From contig DASRVH010000130.1 in assembly GCA_035655155.1 (NCBI GenBank), positions 1-37,451 on the forward strand: DNA of 37,451 bases, written 5' to 3'. The translations under genes and the position numbers were made by a program. Shown piece after piece: positions 1-7,331 of this stretch; positions within the stretch are counted from its first letter, which is position 1; every line of letters begins with the position of its first letter. The stretch comes from Lentisalinibacter sp035655155 (lineage in GTDB: Bacteria > Pseudomonadota > Gammaproteobacteria > Steroidobacterales > Woeseiaceae). The notes under the pieces were generated by a model. The model saw only the letters and a list, made by a program, of their open reading frames with translations, made no database searches and was not told the origin of the DNA.

Positions 1-83
1 GCCTGCGACGCCGCACCGATGGCGCGCCGCAGCGCCCGCACGGACAGGCCTTCGCGGAGGCGGCGCAGATGGGCGCGTGGCAT
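1..83 (-). CDS. Possible N-terminus of a divergent helix-turn-helix protein, cut by the window edge
   Basis: An ATG on the minus strand at 81-83 opens a frame running off the left edge (27 codons visible). Its product contains LRRLREGLSVRALRRAIG, which reads like the first helices of a winged-helix or XRE-type DNA-binding domain. It would be transcribed away from the half-rhodanese gene at 134, an arrangement common for metal- or sulfur-responsive regulators. There is no good ribosome binding site before the ATG and the frame stays open upstream, so this may be only a chance frame in GC-rich DNA. Confidence 0.2.
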   Translation of the reverse strand, partial: MPRAHLRRLREGLSVRALRRAIGAASQ

Positions 84-133
84 GAAGATTGCAACGCCTG
101 TAGCGTAGCGACCGAACGGGAATGGAGCGAGCA

Positions 134-346
134 ATGGCCGAGAAGGATTTCGAGACGCTTTCGAAGAAGATCATCGTCTACTGCGCTTCCCCGGTTTGTG
201 ATACTTCGCCCACGGTCGCCAGGGAGCTGGCCGACCGCGGCTTCGATAACATCCACGACTACGAGGCCGGCATGAGCGACTGGAAAGAGGCGGGCCATCC
301 CGTCGACAGCGGGCACCCGGCCCGAGAAACGGAGGTAACGATATGA
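134..346 (+). CDS. Short rhodanese-like protein with only the C-terminal half of the domain
   Basis: The 70-residue product starts at ATG 134, chosen because GGAG at 124-127 lies 6 nt upstream; an in-frame ATG at 122 lacks such a site. It contains the second half of a rhodanese fold: a hydrophobic strand ending in the active-site-like loop YCASPVCDTS (two Cys), a helix (PTVARELADRGF), and the usual ending in which a Tyr/Gly-rich turn precedes DWKEAGHPV. The N-terminal half of a normal domain of about 100 residues is absent. I read all three forward frames back to position 1 and found no displaced rhodanese sequence, so a simple frameshift does not explain it. It overlaps the next gene by ATGA. 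Likely role is sulfur or metal(loid) handling, inferred only from family and neighbours. Confidence 0.7.
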   Translation: MAEKDFETLSKKIIVYCASPVCDTSPTVARELADRGFDNIHDYEAGMSDWKEAGHPVDSGHPARETEVTI

Positions 347-576
347 CTGTCTGCGAGACCTGCGGCAACGACTACGCCAAGGCATTCACCGTACGCATGA
401 ACGGAGAGGATCACACCTTCGATTCCTTCGAGTGCGCCATCAACGCCCTGGCACCGGTGTGCGAGAACTGCGGTACCCGCGTCATCGGCCACGGCGTCGA
501 GCACGAGGACAACTACTTCTGCAGCGCGCATTGCGCCGGACAACAGGGAGTCGTGGGCGCCACGGATAACGTCTGA
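343..576 (+). CDS. Small Cys-rich zinc-ribbon / metallothionein-like protein
   Basis: 77 residues. Eight cysteines are arranged as CETC near the N-terminus, a lone Cys in FDSFECAI, CENC in the middle, and CSAHC near the end. The ending (HGVEHEDNYFCSAHCAGQ) resembles the closing segment of bacterial metallothionein-type and YHS/zinc-ribbon proteins, in which a residue pair precedes YFCS.HCA. A binding site for Zn or a similar soft metal is the likely function; no catalytic motif is visible. Translation is probably coupled to the half-rhodanese gene (ATGA overlap), and a ZIP metal transporter follows 71 bp later, supporting a metal-homeostasis role. Confidence 0.75.
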   Translation: MTVCETCGNDYAKAFTVRMNGEDHTFDSFECAINALAPVCENCGTRVIGHGVEHEDNYFCSAHCAGQQGVVGATDNV

Positions 577-647
577 CGCCAGCGACCGCGCCGTGGCCCG
601 CCGCTGCGCGCGCGCCGCGCGCTCCGCCCTGAGCCGAGGCTGAGATC

Positions 648-1391
648 ATGATCGAGGTGAACGTCTGGACGGTGGCGTTGGCGGCGTTCGTCACCGCCGC
701 GGCGACCGGCCTCGGCGCGCTGCCTTTCCTGTTCGTCAGGGGCATCAGCCGCTGGTGGCTCGGCATGTCCGCCGCCGCCGCCGCAGGCCTGATGCTGGCA
801 GCGAGCCACAGCCTCGTGGCCGAGGGCTTCAGCGCGTCGCCCGTGCGCACGCTCGGCGGTGTCCTGCTGGGACTCGTGCTCGTTGTGCTGGCCGACCGCG
901 GGCTGGCCCGCCGTGGCGAAGTCGATGTCGCCGAACTTCGGGGCGCCGACGCGCGCAAGGCGCTGCTCATCCTCGGCATCATGACCGCCCACTCCTTCGC
1001 CGAAGGCGTGGGTGTCGGCGTCTCCTTTGGCGGCAGCGACGCGCTGGGCATATTCATCGCCTCCGCCATCGCCGTGCACAACGTCCCGGAAGGGCTCGCC
1101 ATCAGCCTGGTACTCATCCCGCGTGGCACTCCGGTGTGGAAGGCGGGCGCCTGGAGCATCTTCACCAGCCTGCCCCAGCCGCTGATGGCGGTTCCCGCTT
1201 ACCTGTTCGTGCTCGCGTTCGAGCCGTGGCTGCCCATCGGCCTGGGCCTGGCCGCGGGTGCGATGATCTGGATGATCTTCTCGGAACTGATCCCGGACGC
1301 GCTGGAGCGCATCTCGGGGTCCACCGCCGGCATCGCGGTGGTCCTGGCCTTCGCGGCCCTGCTGGCTTTCCAGCGTTACGTCCTCGCCTGA
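648..1391 (+). CDS. ZIP-family metal cation transporter
   Basis: 247 residues, hydrophobic, with about eight predicted membrane segments. The two ZIP signature helices are clear: HSFAEG at residues 115-120 and HNVPEG at 144-149, which carry the His and Glu metal ligands of the transport path. A further conserved His/Glu pair sits in the second helix (ASHSLVAEG, residues 52-60). The short charged loop at about residues 83-104 is Arg/Asp/Glu-rich rather than His-rich, unlike many eukaryotic ZIPs. ZIP proteins move Zn2+ or other divalent cations into the cytosol. Position after the Cys-rich gene suggests a metal cluster, but substrate choice cannot be read from the sequence. Confidence 0.9.
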   Translation: MIEVNVWTVALAAFVTAAATGLGALPFLFVRGISRWWLGMSAAAAAGLMLAASHSLVAEGFSASPVRTLGGVLLGLVLVVLADRGLARRGEVDVAELRGADARKALLILGIMTAHSFAEGVGVGVSFGGSDALGIFIASAIAVHNVPEGLAISLVLIPRGTPVWKAGAWSIFTSLPQPLMAVPAYLFVLAFEPWLPIGLGLAAGAMIWMIFSELIPDALERISGSTAGIAVVLAFAALLAFQRYVLA

Positions 1392-1430
1392 TCGGCGTAC
1401 CGCCCCTCCCAGCGGGGGCTTCGGCAGCCA

Positions 1431-1470
1431 TCGGCGACGATTGGCGACGATCGGCGACGATTGGCGGCGC
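1431..1470. repeat. Four tandem copies of a 10-nt repeat between convergent genes
   Basis: Four consecutive 10-nt units: TCGGCGACGA, TTGGCGACGA, TCGGCGACGA, TTGGCGGCGC. The second base alternates C/T, and the fourth unit is degenerate at its end. The array fills the gap between the ZIP gene (stop 1391) and the convergent aldo/keto reductase (stop 1472). A GC-rich inverted repeat (GCCCC at 1402, GGGGC at 1415) lies just before it but has no T-run. Confidence 0.75.
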
Positions 1471-1471
1471 G

Positions 1472-2467
1472 CTATTCCTCCAGCCCGGTGGGCGGCGCCA
1501 TGAACTCCGGGCCCACCGGATGGTCGAGGTGCTCGTTCAGGATGCTGTCCACGGACGAGAGCAAAGCGAGGTCCATCGACCAGCCCAGAATCTCGTCGAT
1601 AGGCTCCATCTGCGATGGCTTGCGCCCGCCCCAGATTGCGATGGGGATACCCTGTTCCATTATCCAGCGCAGGCTGAAGGCCAGCAGCGAGCGGTCCGTC
1701 TTCCTGCGCGCCAGCCTCTCCAGGTCGGCCGCCGCGGCCAGGTAGCGCTCGAACCGGGGCTCGGCGAATTTGGGATCGGCATTGCGCAGGTCGTCGCCCT
1801 CGAACTCCCGGTCCCGGGACATCTTGCCCGACAGCAGGCCGCGGCAGAGTGCGCCGTAGGTCATCAGCGGCAGGCCGCGGCGCTCGCAATACGGCTTGAC
1901 GCTCGTCTCGATGCCCCGCTCGAAGATATTGTACGGCGGCTGACAGACGTGCACCGGACACTCGGCGCGGAATGCATCGATCTGGTCCGGGGTGAAATTG
2001 CTGACACCGACGGCCCGGATGAGTCCCTCCTCGAGCAACTCGCGCATCGCCCGCGCCGTCTCGGCGACGGGCCGTGTGCAGTCGGGCCAGTGGACGAAAT
2101 GGATGTCGATGGCGTCCCGGCCCAGGCGCTCGAGGGAAGCGTCGATCTCGTAGCGCACCCGGTCGCGGCTGCCGTTGCGGAAGATGCGCTCGTCCTCGGT
2201 CCAGTCCAGGCCGACCTTCGTGGAGACGTACACCGGCTCGTCTCCGTCGTATTCGCGCAGTGCCTCGCCGACGATGCGCTCGGAGGTGCCGAAGCCGTAG
2301 ACCGGCGCCGTATCCACCAGGTTGACGCCGCGCTCGAGGGCGGCGTGCACCGTCTCGATGGAGCGGCGTTTCTCGGTGCCGCCCCACATCCAGCCGCCGA
2401 TGGCCCAGGTGCCGAGCGCGATGCGGGACACTTCCAGGTCGGTATCGGGGATGCGGTAGTACTGCAT
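1472..2467 (-). CDS. Aldo/keto reductase
   Basis: 331 residues, a full-length (beta/alpha)8 aldo/keto reductase of the YajO/Gfo-like bacterial type. The catalytic tetrad is intact: Asp52 and Tyr57 in VDTAPVYG, Lys84 in VSTKVG and His126 in IHFVHWPD. The cofactor-end motif GVSNF is present. No signal peptide, so cytosolic and NAD(P)H-dependent by family. It starts at the ATG whose product begins MQYYRIPDTDLEVS, typical for the family. It is transcribed towards the ZIP gene and appears to be a single-gene unit. Substrate unknown. Contrast with the exported relative at 5524, which lacks two of these residues. Confidence 0.92.
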   Translation of the reverse strand: MQYYRIPDTDLEVSRIALGTWAIGGWMWGGTEKRRSIETVHAALERGVNLVDTAPVYGFGTSERIVGEALREYDGDEPVYVSTKVGLDWTEDERIFRNGSRDRVRYEIDASLERLGRDAIDIHFVHWPDCTRPVAETARAMRELLEEGLIRAVGVSNFTPDQIDAFRAECPVHVCQPPYNIFERGIETSVKPYCERRGLPLMTYGALCRGLLSGKMSRDREFEGDDLRNADPKFAEPRFERYLAAAADLERLARRKTDRSLLAFSLRWIMEQGIPIAIWGGRKPSQMEPIDEILGWSMDLALLSSVDSILNEHLDHPVGPEFMAPPTGLEE

Positions 2468-2598
2468 GGCAGGGCTCTCTCCGTGATTTCGGGGCGGGTC
2501 GTTGACGGCGAGTCAGCGCATACTCTAGGCGGCGCGGCGCCCGCGAACATTGCGGAAATTCAATGCCAACCAGGGCCGGATCAGCATAATGAAAATCG

Positions 2599-3783
2599 AT
2601 GATCGGACGCTCGGGATATGGCCTGCTACTGACATGGGTCGCACTTGTGGCGGCTGCGGCGGCGGCCTCCTCACCGGCGTCTCCTCCGGACCAGGGCGCC
2701 GGAGCGGATGCACACGCCCCCGGCGTGGCCGACCCGGGCAGCCTGCGGGACGGCAGGCGGATCTACACCGAGGCCTGCGCGGCCTGCCACGGCGCCGACG
2801 GCACGGGTGTCAGGCAGGAGCAACTGGGATTCGACGTGCCGACACCCGATTTCACCGATTGCAATTTCGCCACCCGGGAGGCGGACGCGGACTGGGTGGC
2901 AGTCGCGCACGACGGCGGCCCGGTGCGTGCCTTCGCCCGCTTCATGCCGGCGTTCGGCGAGGCGCTGAGCGAGGCACAGCTGGAGGCGGCGGTCGGCCAC
3001 ATACGGAGTTTCTGCACGAGTGACGCCTGGCCGCGGGGCGAGCTGAACCTGCCCCTGCCGCTCTACACCACAAAGGCATTCCCCGAGGACGAGGTCGTCG
3101 TGCAGAGCACGGTCGCCACCGAGGACCCGGGCAGCGTGGCGATCGAGGCGATCTACGAGAAGCGCATCGGCGCGCGCAATCAGGTGGAGATCGCGGTGCC
3201 GGCGGTATGGTGGGAGTCGCGCACGGCAGACGGCGAGGGCACGGGCGACTGGCGCTCGGTCCTCGGGGACATCGTGCTGGGCTACAAGCGCGTGGTCTAC
3301 GACGACCTGGCCCGGGGAACGATCGTCAGTTTCGCCACCGAGGTGGTTCTGCCCACCGGCGACGAGGATGCCGGCGCCTCCGCGGGGACGGTGATCGTCG
3401 AGCCGATGTTGCTCGTAGGCCAGCTACTGCCGCGAGGCTATTTCGTGCACGGCCAGGCGGGTTTCGGACTCCCGCTGGACGATGACGAGGCCGACGACGA
3501 GGCGTTCTGGCGGCTGGCGGCCGGCCGGGCCATTACCGAGGGTCGATGGGGACGCCGTTGGGCGCCCATGATCGAGGTGCTGGGCAGCCGCGCGCTGGTC
3601 GGCGACGCAGACACCGAGTGGGATGCGGTGCCCCAGATCCAGGTCACGCTCAATCGGCGCCAGCACGTCCGCCTCGGCGTCGGTGTGCGGCTGCCGCTGA
3701 ACGACACCGGCGAGCGGGATCCGGTCGTGCGGCTGTACGTACTGTGGGACTTTTTCGACGGCGGGCTCACGGACGGCTGGTGA
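2599..3783 (+). CDS. Monoheme cytochrome c fused to a C-terminal beta-barrel-like domain
   Basis: 394 residues. Residues 1-24 form a Sec signal peptide. A class I cytochrome c domain covers about 45-140: heme motif CAACH at 60-64 and probable axial Met116 in ARFMPAFG. From about residue 155 to the end the sequence changes to alternating hydrophobic/polar strands with short acidic turns (IEAIYEKRIGARNQVEIAVP, LARGTIVSFATEVVLPTGD, HVRLGVGVRLPL, VVRLYVLWDFF), the pattern of an outer-membrane barrel of the 'transporter/MetA-phenol' kind. The barrel call rests on strand pattern only. It is followed after 2 bp by a pentaheme cytochrome gene, so the two are almost certainly co-transcribed. No strong Shine-Dalgarno precedes the ATG at 2599. 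Confidence 0.8.
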   Translation: MIGRSGYGLLLTWVALVAAAAAASSPASPPDQGAGADAHAPGVADPGSLRDGRRIYTEACAACHGADGTGVRQEQLGFDVPTPDFTDCNFATREADADWVAVAHDGGPVRAFARFMPAFGEALSEAQLEAAVGHIRSFCTSDAWPRGELNLPLPLYTTKAFPEDEVVVQSTVATEDPGSVAIEAIYEKRIGARNQVEIAVPAVWWESRTADGEGTGDWRSVLGDIVLGYKRVVYDDLARGTIVSFATEVVLPTGDEDAGASAGTVIVEPMLLVGQLLPRGYFVHGQAGFGLPLDDDEADDEAFWRLAAGRAITEGRWGRRWAPMIEVLGSRALVGDADTEWDAVPQIQVTLNRRQHVRLGVGVRLPLNDTGERDPVVRLYVLWDFFDGGLTDGW

Positions 3784-3785
3784 GG

Positions 3786-5429
3786 ATGAGGACTGTGCCC
3801 CGCATAAGTTGCCCCGGTTTTCTCGCGCGGATCGCGCAGATCATCATCGTGCTGGCCATCGCCGTCCCCGGCCTTGCCGCGGCCCAGGGGGTGGTCACCC
3901 ACCTGTTCGCGACCAGCGACAACTGCGTTGCCTGCCACAACGGCCTTGTGACGGCGGACGGGCGGGATATCTCCATCGGCGACGACTGGAGCGCCTCGAT
4001 GATGGCGAACTCCGCGCGGGATCCGTACTGGCAGGCGGCGGTGCGGCGGGAGATCATGGATCACCCGGAGGCCAGCGCCGAGATCCAGGACGAGTGTTCC
4101 GCCTGTCACATGCCGATGGCCCGTTACGAGGCGAAGGCCGCGGGGCGCAAGGGGCAGGTCTTCGCCCACCTGCCCGTCGCGCCGGGCGCCGGCGGCGAAA
4201 CTGCGCTGGCCCACGAGGGGGTTTCCTGCGCCATGTGCCACCAGATCCTGCCGGACGGCCTCGGCACGGCCGCGAGCTTCACCGCGGGTTTCGCCATCGA
4301 CGAGGATACGGCGAAGGGTCGACGCCAGATCTTCGGGCCGTTCGAGATCACCGAGGGCCGAAAACACGTCATGAGCTCGGCCTCCCTGTTCGAACCCGGC
4401 GAAGGCGGGCACATCCAGGACTCCGGACTGTGCGGCAGCTGCCATACCCTGTACACCCACAGCCGCGGCGAGGACGGCGAGATCATCGCCACGCTGCCGG
4501 AACAGATGCCGTACCTGGAGTGGGAACACAGCGACTACCCCGGCCGCGAGACCTGCCAGAGCTGCCACATGCCCGTCGTCGAGGGCGAGACGCCGGTCAG
4601 CGCCGTATTGGGTGAGCCGCGCGAGGCGGTCTCGCAGCACGTCTTCCGCGGCGGCAACTTCTTCATGATGCGGATGCTGAACCGCTATCGCGGCGAACTC
4701 GGCGTGACGGCGGCGCCCCGCGATCTGGAAGAGGCGGCACGCCGCACCGTCGAGCATCTGCAGAGTGCATCCGCGGAGGTCGAGGCGAGTGCGGCACGCC
4801 GGACCGGGACGTCCCTCGAGGCCGTGATCCGCATCCGCAACAAGGCGGGGCACAAGCTGCCTTCCGCCTACCCGTCACGCCGGGCCTGGCTGCATGTGAC
4901 CGTCACCGATGGTGACCGCAACGTCGTCTTCGAGTCCGGCCGGCTGCGCAGCGACGGCTCCATCGCCGGCAACGACAACGACGAAGACCCGCGGCGGCAC
5001 GAGCCTCATCACGACATCCTCGACGATCCCTCGAAAGTCCAGATCTACGAGGGGATACTCGCCGATCCCGACGGTCGCGTGACGACGGGGCTGCTGACCG
5101 CCACCCATTACACGAAGGACAACCGGCTGCTCCCGACCGGCTTCGACAAGACCACGGCGGGCGAGGACATTGCGGTACGGGGCCGCGCCGCGGGTGACGC
5201 GGACTTCGCCGGAGGGGGCGACGTGGTGCGTTATCGCGTGGATACGCAAGGAGCCGAGGGTCCGTTCACCGTCGAGGCTGCGCTCTGGTATCAGCCCATC
5301 GCGTACCGGTGGGCCCGGAATCTGGCACCGTACGACGCGCTCGAGACCCGGCGATTCGTCCGCTATTACGAGTCGATGGCCTCGCAGTCCGGTGTGGTGC
5401 TCGCCCGGGACCGCGCCGAGCTGCCCTGA
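3786..5429 (+). CDS. Exported pentaheme c-type cytochrome
   Basis: 547 residues from ATG 3786, 2 nt after the stop of the cytochrome-barrel gene. An N-terminal signal peptide (hydrophobic residues about 16-32, ending LAAAQG) sends it to the periplasm. Five CxxCH heme-attachment motifs are visible: CVACH 47-51, CSACH 104-108, CAMCH 148-152, CGSCH 216-220, CQSCH 257-261. The C-terminal half has no heme motif. It contains the conserved multiheme-family segment GHKLPSAYPSRRAWLHV, followed by a beta-rich region. Spacing of hemes resembles cytochrome c554-type electron carriers. Its partners are probably the fused cytochrome upstream and an unknown donor or acceptor. It could equally be an oxidoreductase; no NapC-type anchor or nitrite-reductase CxxCK is seen. 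Confidence 0.9.
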   Translation: MRTVPRISCPGFLARIAQIIIVLAIAVPGLAAAQGVVTHLFATSDNCVACHNGLVTADGRDISIGDDWSASMMANSARDPYWQAAVRREIMDHPEASAEIQDECSACHMPMARYEAKAAGRKGQVFAHLPVAPGAGGETALAHEGVSCAMCHQILPDGLGTAASFTAGFAIDEDTAKGRRQIFGPFEITEGRKHVMSSASLFEPGEGGHIQDSGLCGSCHTLYTHSRGEDGEIIATLPEQMPYLEWEHSDYPGRETCQSCHMPVVEGETPVSAVLGEPREAVSQHVFRGGNFFMMRMLNRYRGELGVTAAPRDLEEAARRTVEHLQSASAEVEASAARRTGTSLEAVIRIRNKAGHKLPSAYPSRRAWLHVTVTDGDRNVVFESGRLRSDGSIAGNDNDEDPRRHEPHHDILDDPSKVQIYEGILADPDGRVTTGLLTATHYTKDNRLLPTGFDKTTAGEDIAVRGRAAGDADFAGGGDVVRYRVDTQGAEGPFTVEAALWYQPIAYRWARNLAPYDALETRRFVRYYESMASQSGVVLARDRAELP

Positions 5430-5450
5430 CCGCCACCGGGCTCATCCTGC

Positions 5451-5516
5451 GGAATTTCCGACTTGCAGTCGGACCGGAAGTCTGAAAAGTTGCGAAACTT
5501 GCATAAGTTCGGTCCG
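5451..5516 (+). promoter_or_regulatory. Leader able to form mutually exclusive hairpins, before the Tat aldo/keto reductase-like gene
   Basis: The 94-nt gap between the pentaheme cytochrome and the next gene is rich in overlapping inverted repeats. Hairpin 1: TCCGACT-TGC-AGTCGGA (5457-5473). Outer stem: CGGACCG (5470-5476) with CGGTCCG (5510-5516), which competes for bases of hairpin 1. Inside it, AACTT at 5496-5500 can pair either with AAGTT upstream (5487-5491) or with AAGTT downstream (5505-5509), but not both. The last stem ends 7 nt before ATG 5524, where no Shine-Dalgarno is seen. This looks like an RNA switch, attenuator or processing site; function is inferred. Confidence 0.45.
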
Positions 5517-5523
5517 GCACCTC

Positions 5524-6420
5524 ATGGCTACGCGACGGCAGTTTTTGAAATACGGCGGCGCTGCGGCGTTCGCTGCGACGGCGCCGCTGCCGACGCTCGT
5601 GGCCGAGCACAAGCAGCTGCCGGTGCGGCCGATCCCGCGCACTGGCGAGTCGCTGCCCGTCGTCGGCATGGGCAACTCGAACGCTTTCCGCAGCGGCGAC
5701 CGGGAGGCCTCCTGGGACGTCATGAAGATGTTCCAGCGCTACGGATCGCGCTACATCGACTGCTCGGGCGACAGCCGCTTCGTCGTGGCCGACGTCGTGG
5801 GCGAACGTGAGATCGGCGATCGCGTCTTCCTCGGCACCTATTTCGACGTCGGCGACGAACCGGCGGCGCGCGACGAGGCGGCACGCCTGCTGGCGACGAC
5901 CGGCAAACCGACGCTGGACCTCATGCACGCCTATCCCGAGACCGCAGTGCCGAACTGGCAGACGTTCCGGCGCTGGAAAGACGAGGGCCTGACCCGGCAT
6001 ATCGGCGTCGCCCGACACCGCAGGGAGTACTACCCGGTCATGATGGAGCTCATGGCCACCGGCACCGTGGACGTCCTGCAGGTGAATTATTCCCTGATGG
6101 AACCGGAAGCCGAGGAGCGGGTCCTGCCGATGGCGCTGGAGCGCGGCACCGCCGTCGTCGTCAATCGCCCGTTCATCAACGGCGAGTGGTTCCGCCTTGT
6201 GCGCGGCAGGAAACTGCCGCCGTGGGCGGCCGAGTTCGACTGCGACAGCTGGGCGCAGTTCTCGCTCAAGTTCATCCTCTCCCACCCGGCGGTAACCTGC
6301 GTGCTGACCGAAACGGCCAACCCGCGGCATGCCGTGGACAACATCGGCGCCGGCTTCGGCACGCTCCCGGACGAAAAGACGAGGCAGCGCATGCGCGCCC
6401 TCGTCCGCGGCTTCGCCTAG
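5524..6420 (+). CDS. Tat-exported aldo/keto reductase-like protein lacking catalytic Tyr and Lys
   Basis: 298 residues. The N-terminus ATRRQFLKYGG followed by a hydrophobic Ala-rich stretch is a twin-arginine signal, implying export in folded form. The rest follows the aldo/keto reductase barrel: YIDCSGDSR (expected catalytic Asp79), LDLMHAYPE (His135), HIGVARH and DVLQVNYSL. The family Tyr five residues after the Asp is Ser84 and the catalytic Lys position reads as Tyr106 (FLGTYFD), so ordinary NAD(P)H-dependent ketone reduction is doubtful. It is third in a run with two cytochrome c genes, so a periplasmic redox or binding role with that operon is likely. Its TAG stop shares the palindrome CTAG with the stop of the convergent gene. 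Confidence 0.85.
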   Translation: MATRRQFLKYGGAAAFAATAPLPTLVAEHKQLPVRPIPRTGESLPVVGMGNSNAFRSGDREASWDVMKMFQRYGSRYIDCSGDSRFVVADVVGEREIGDRVFLGTYFDVGDEPAARDEAARLLATTGKPTLDLMHAYPETAVPNWQTFRRWKDEGLTRHIGVARHRREYYPVMMELMATGTVDVLQVNYSLMEPEAEERVLPMALERGTAVVVNRPFINGEWFRLVRGRKLPPWAAEFDCDSWAQFSLKFILSHPAVTCVLTETANPRHAVDNIGAGFGTLPDEKTRQRMRALVRGFA

Positions 6421-7049
6421 CCGGGCATCGATATACGCCTCGCGTCGGATTCCGGCCAGGGGTACTCCATGTAGCGCGCCGTCGCCCGGGCGATGTCCTC
6501 GCCGTGGATGTCGGCGACGATCCGCAGAGACAGGTCGATACCGGCCGAGATGCCGGCCGAGGTCCAGACGCTGCCGTCCCGGACGAAGTGCCTGTCACGC
6601 ACCACCTCCACGGCAGGCAGCATCTCCGCCATCCAGTCCAGCGAGCGCCAGTGCGTGGTCGCGCGGCTTCCGTCCAGCAGGCCGGCCGCGCCGAGCAGGA
6701 GGGAGCCGGTGCAGACCGAGCAGAGCCGCTCCGCCTCGAGGTGTCGTTCGCGCAGCCAGTCGAGCAGGGGCGGGTTCTCGAGCTGCCTGCGCACGCCCCA
6801 CCCTCCCGGGACCAGCAGCAGATCGAGGGCCGGGCAATCGTCTAGGGACCAGCGCGGCGTCACCGTCATCCCGCCCGTGGTCGTGACCGGGTCGGCTGTC
6901 TCCCCGACCAGACCCACGTCGAAAGGAGACGGTGCCTCGCGCCGTGCACCTTCCTCCAGGCGGACCGCGGAGAAAACTTCGAACGGACCGCAGAAGTCCA
7001 GGACCTCCACGTCATCGAAAACCACGATGCCGACCCGATGCCGCTCCAT
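6417..7049 (-). CDS. DJ-1/PfpI family protein (isonitrile hydratase-like)
   Basis: 210 residues of the DJ-1/PfpI glutamine-amidotransferase-like fold, similar in layout to InhA/GlxA-type proteins without the AraC domain. It begins RVGIVVFDDVEVLDFCGPFEVF, with the family Glu at residue 15. The nucleophile elbow is CSVCTG, Cys113. A later segment (TSAGISAGIDLSLRIV) is also typical. Cytosolic; no signal. Members act as isonitrile hydratases, glyoxalases, proteases or stress proteins, so the exact reaction stays open. Its stop overlaps the stop of the convergent aldo/keto reductase-like gene by 4 bp. It may be transcribed with the two genes upstream on the same strand (gap of 12 bp to the small lipoprotein). 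Confidence 0.88.
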   Translation of the reverse strand: MERHRVGIVVFDDVEVLDFCGPFEVFSAVRLEEGARREAPSPFDVGLVGETADPVTTTGGMTVTPRWSLDDCPALDLLLVPGGWGVRRQLENPPLLDWLRERHLEAERLCSVCTGSLLLGAAGLLDGSRATTHWRSLDWMAEMLPAVEVVRDRHFVRDGSVWTSAGISAGIDLSLRIVADIHGEDIARATARYMEYPWPESDARRISMPG

Positions 7050-7061
7050 CCCCCGGCCTCC

Positions 7062-7331
7062 CTAGTCCGCCCCGGACGGCAGGTTCTGCTCGATGCTCAC
7101 CAGGAATCCGTCCTCGAAGATGTAGTGTGTGTCCCAGAGGTCGCAGTAATAGACCTCCCGGTTGCGCTCGGCGAAGACGAGCTTGCCGCGCGCCCGATCC
7201 GACCGGAAGCAGGCCTGCTCGAAATCCTCCACGGCCATGCCCAGGTCCGGCTGCGCACTCGCGCACCCGACCAGCATAGACACCGCAATCATCACTGCGC
7301 CGGCAATCCCGGGTCCCGAAATCGTCTTCAT
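7062..7331 (-). CDS. Small lipoprotein of unknown function
   Basis: 89 residues. The N-terminus is a lipoprotein signal with lipobox LVGC (lipidated Cys at about residue 23). The mature part of about 65 residues is mixed charged/aromatic, with two further Cys (EQACFRSD and VYYCDLWD) that could form a disulfide. I recognise no family. Its ATG overlaps the stop of the upstream S9 peptidase gene (ATGA), so the two are translationally coupled and the lipoprotein may serve the peptidase, for example as an envelope partner. Confidence 0.7.
   Translation of the reverse strand: MKTISGPGIAGAVMIAVSMLVGCASAQPDLGMAVEDFEQACFRSDRARGKLVFAERNREVYYCDLWDTHYIFEDGFLVSIEQNLPSGAD

Noticed and set aside
513..2387. 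Long minus-strand frame across the ZIP transporter and part of the aldo/keto reductase
   Set aside because: Arg/Gly-rich composition and overlap with two well-supported genes mark it as a chance open frame. The same holds for long frames at 755-2602, 9481-11157, 14206-15861 and 16357-18435.
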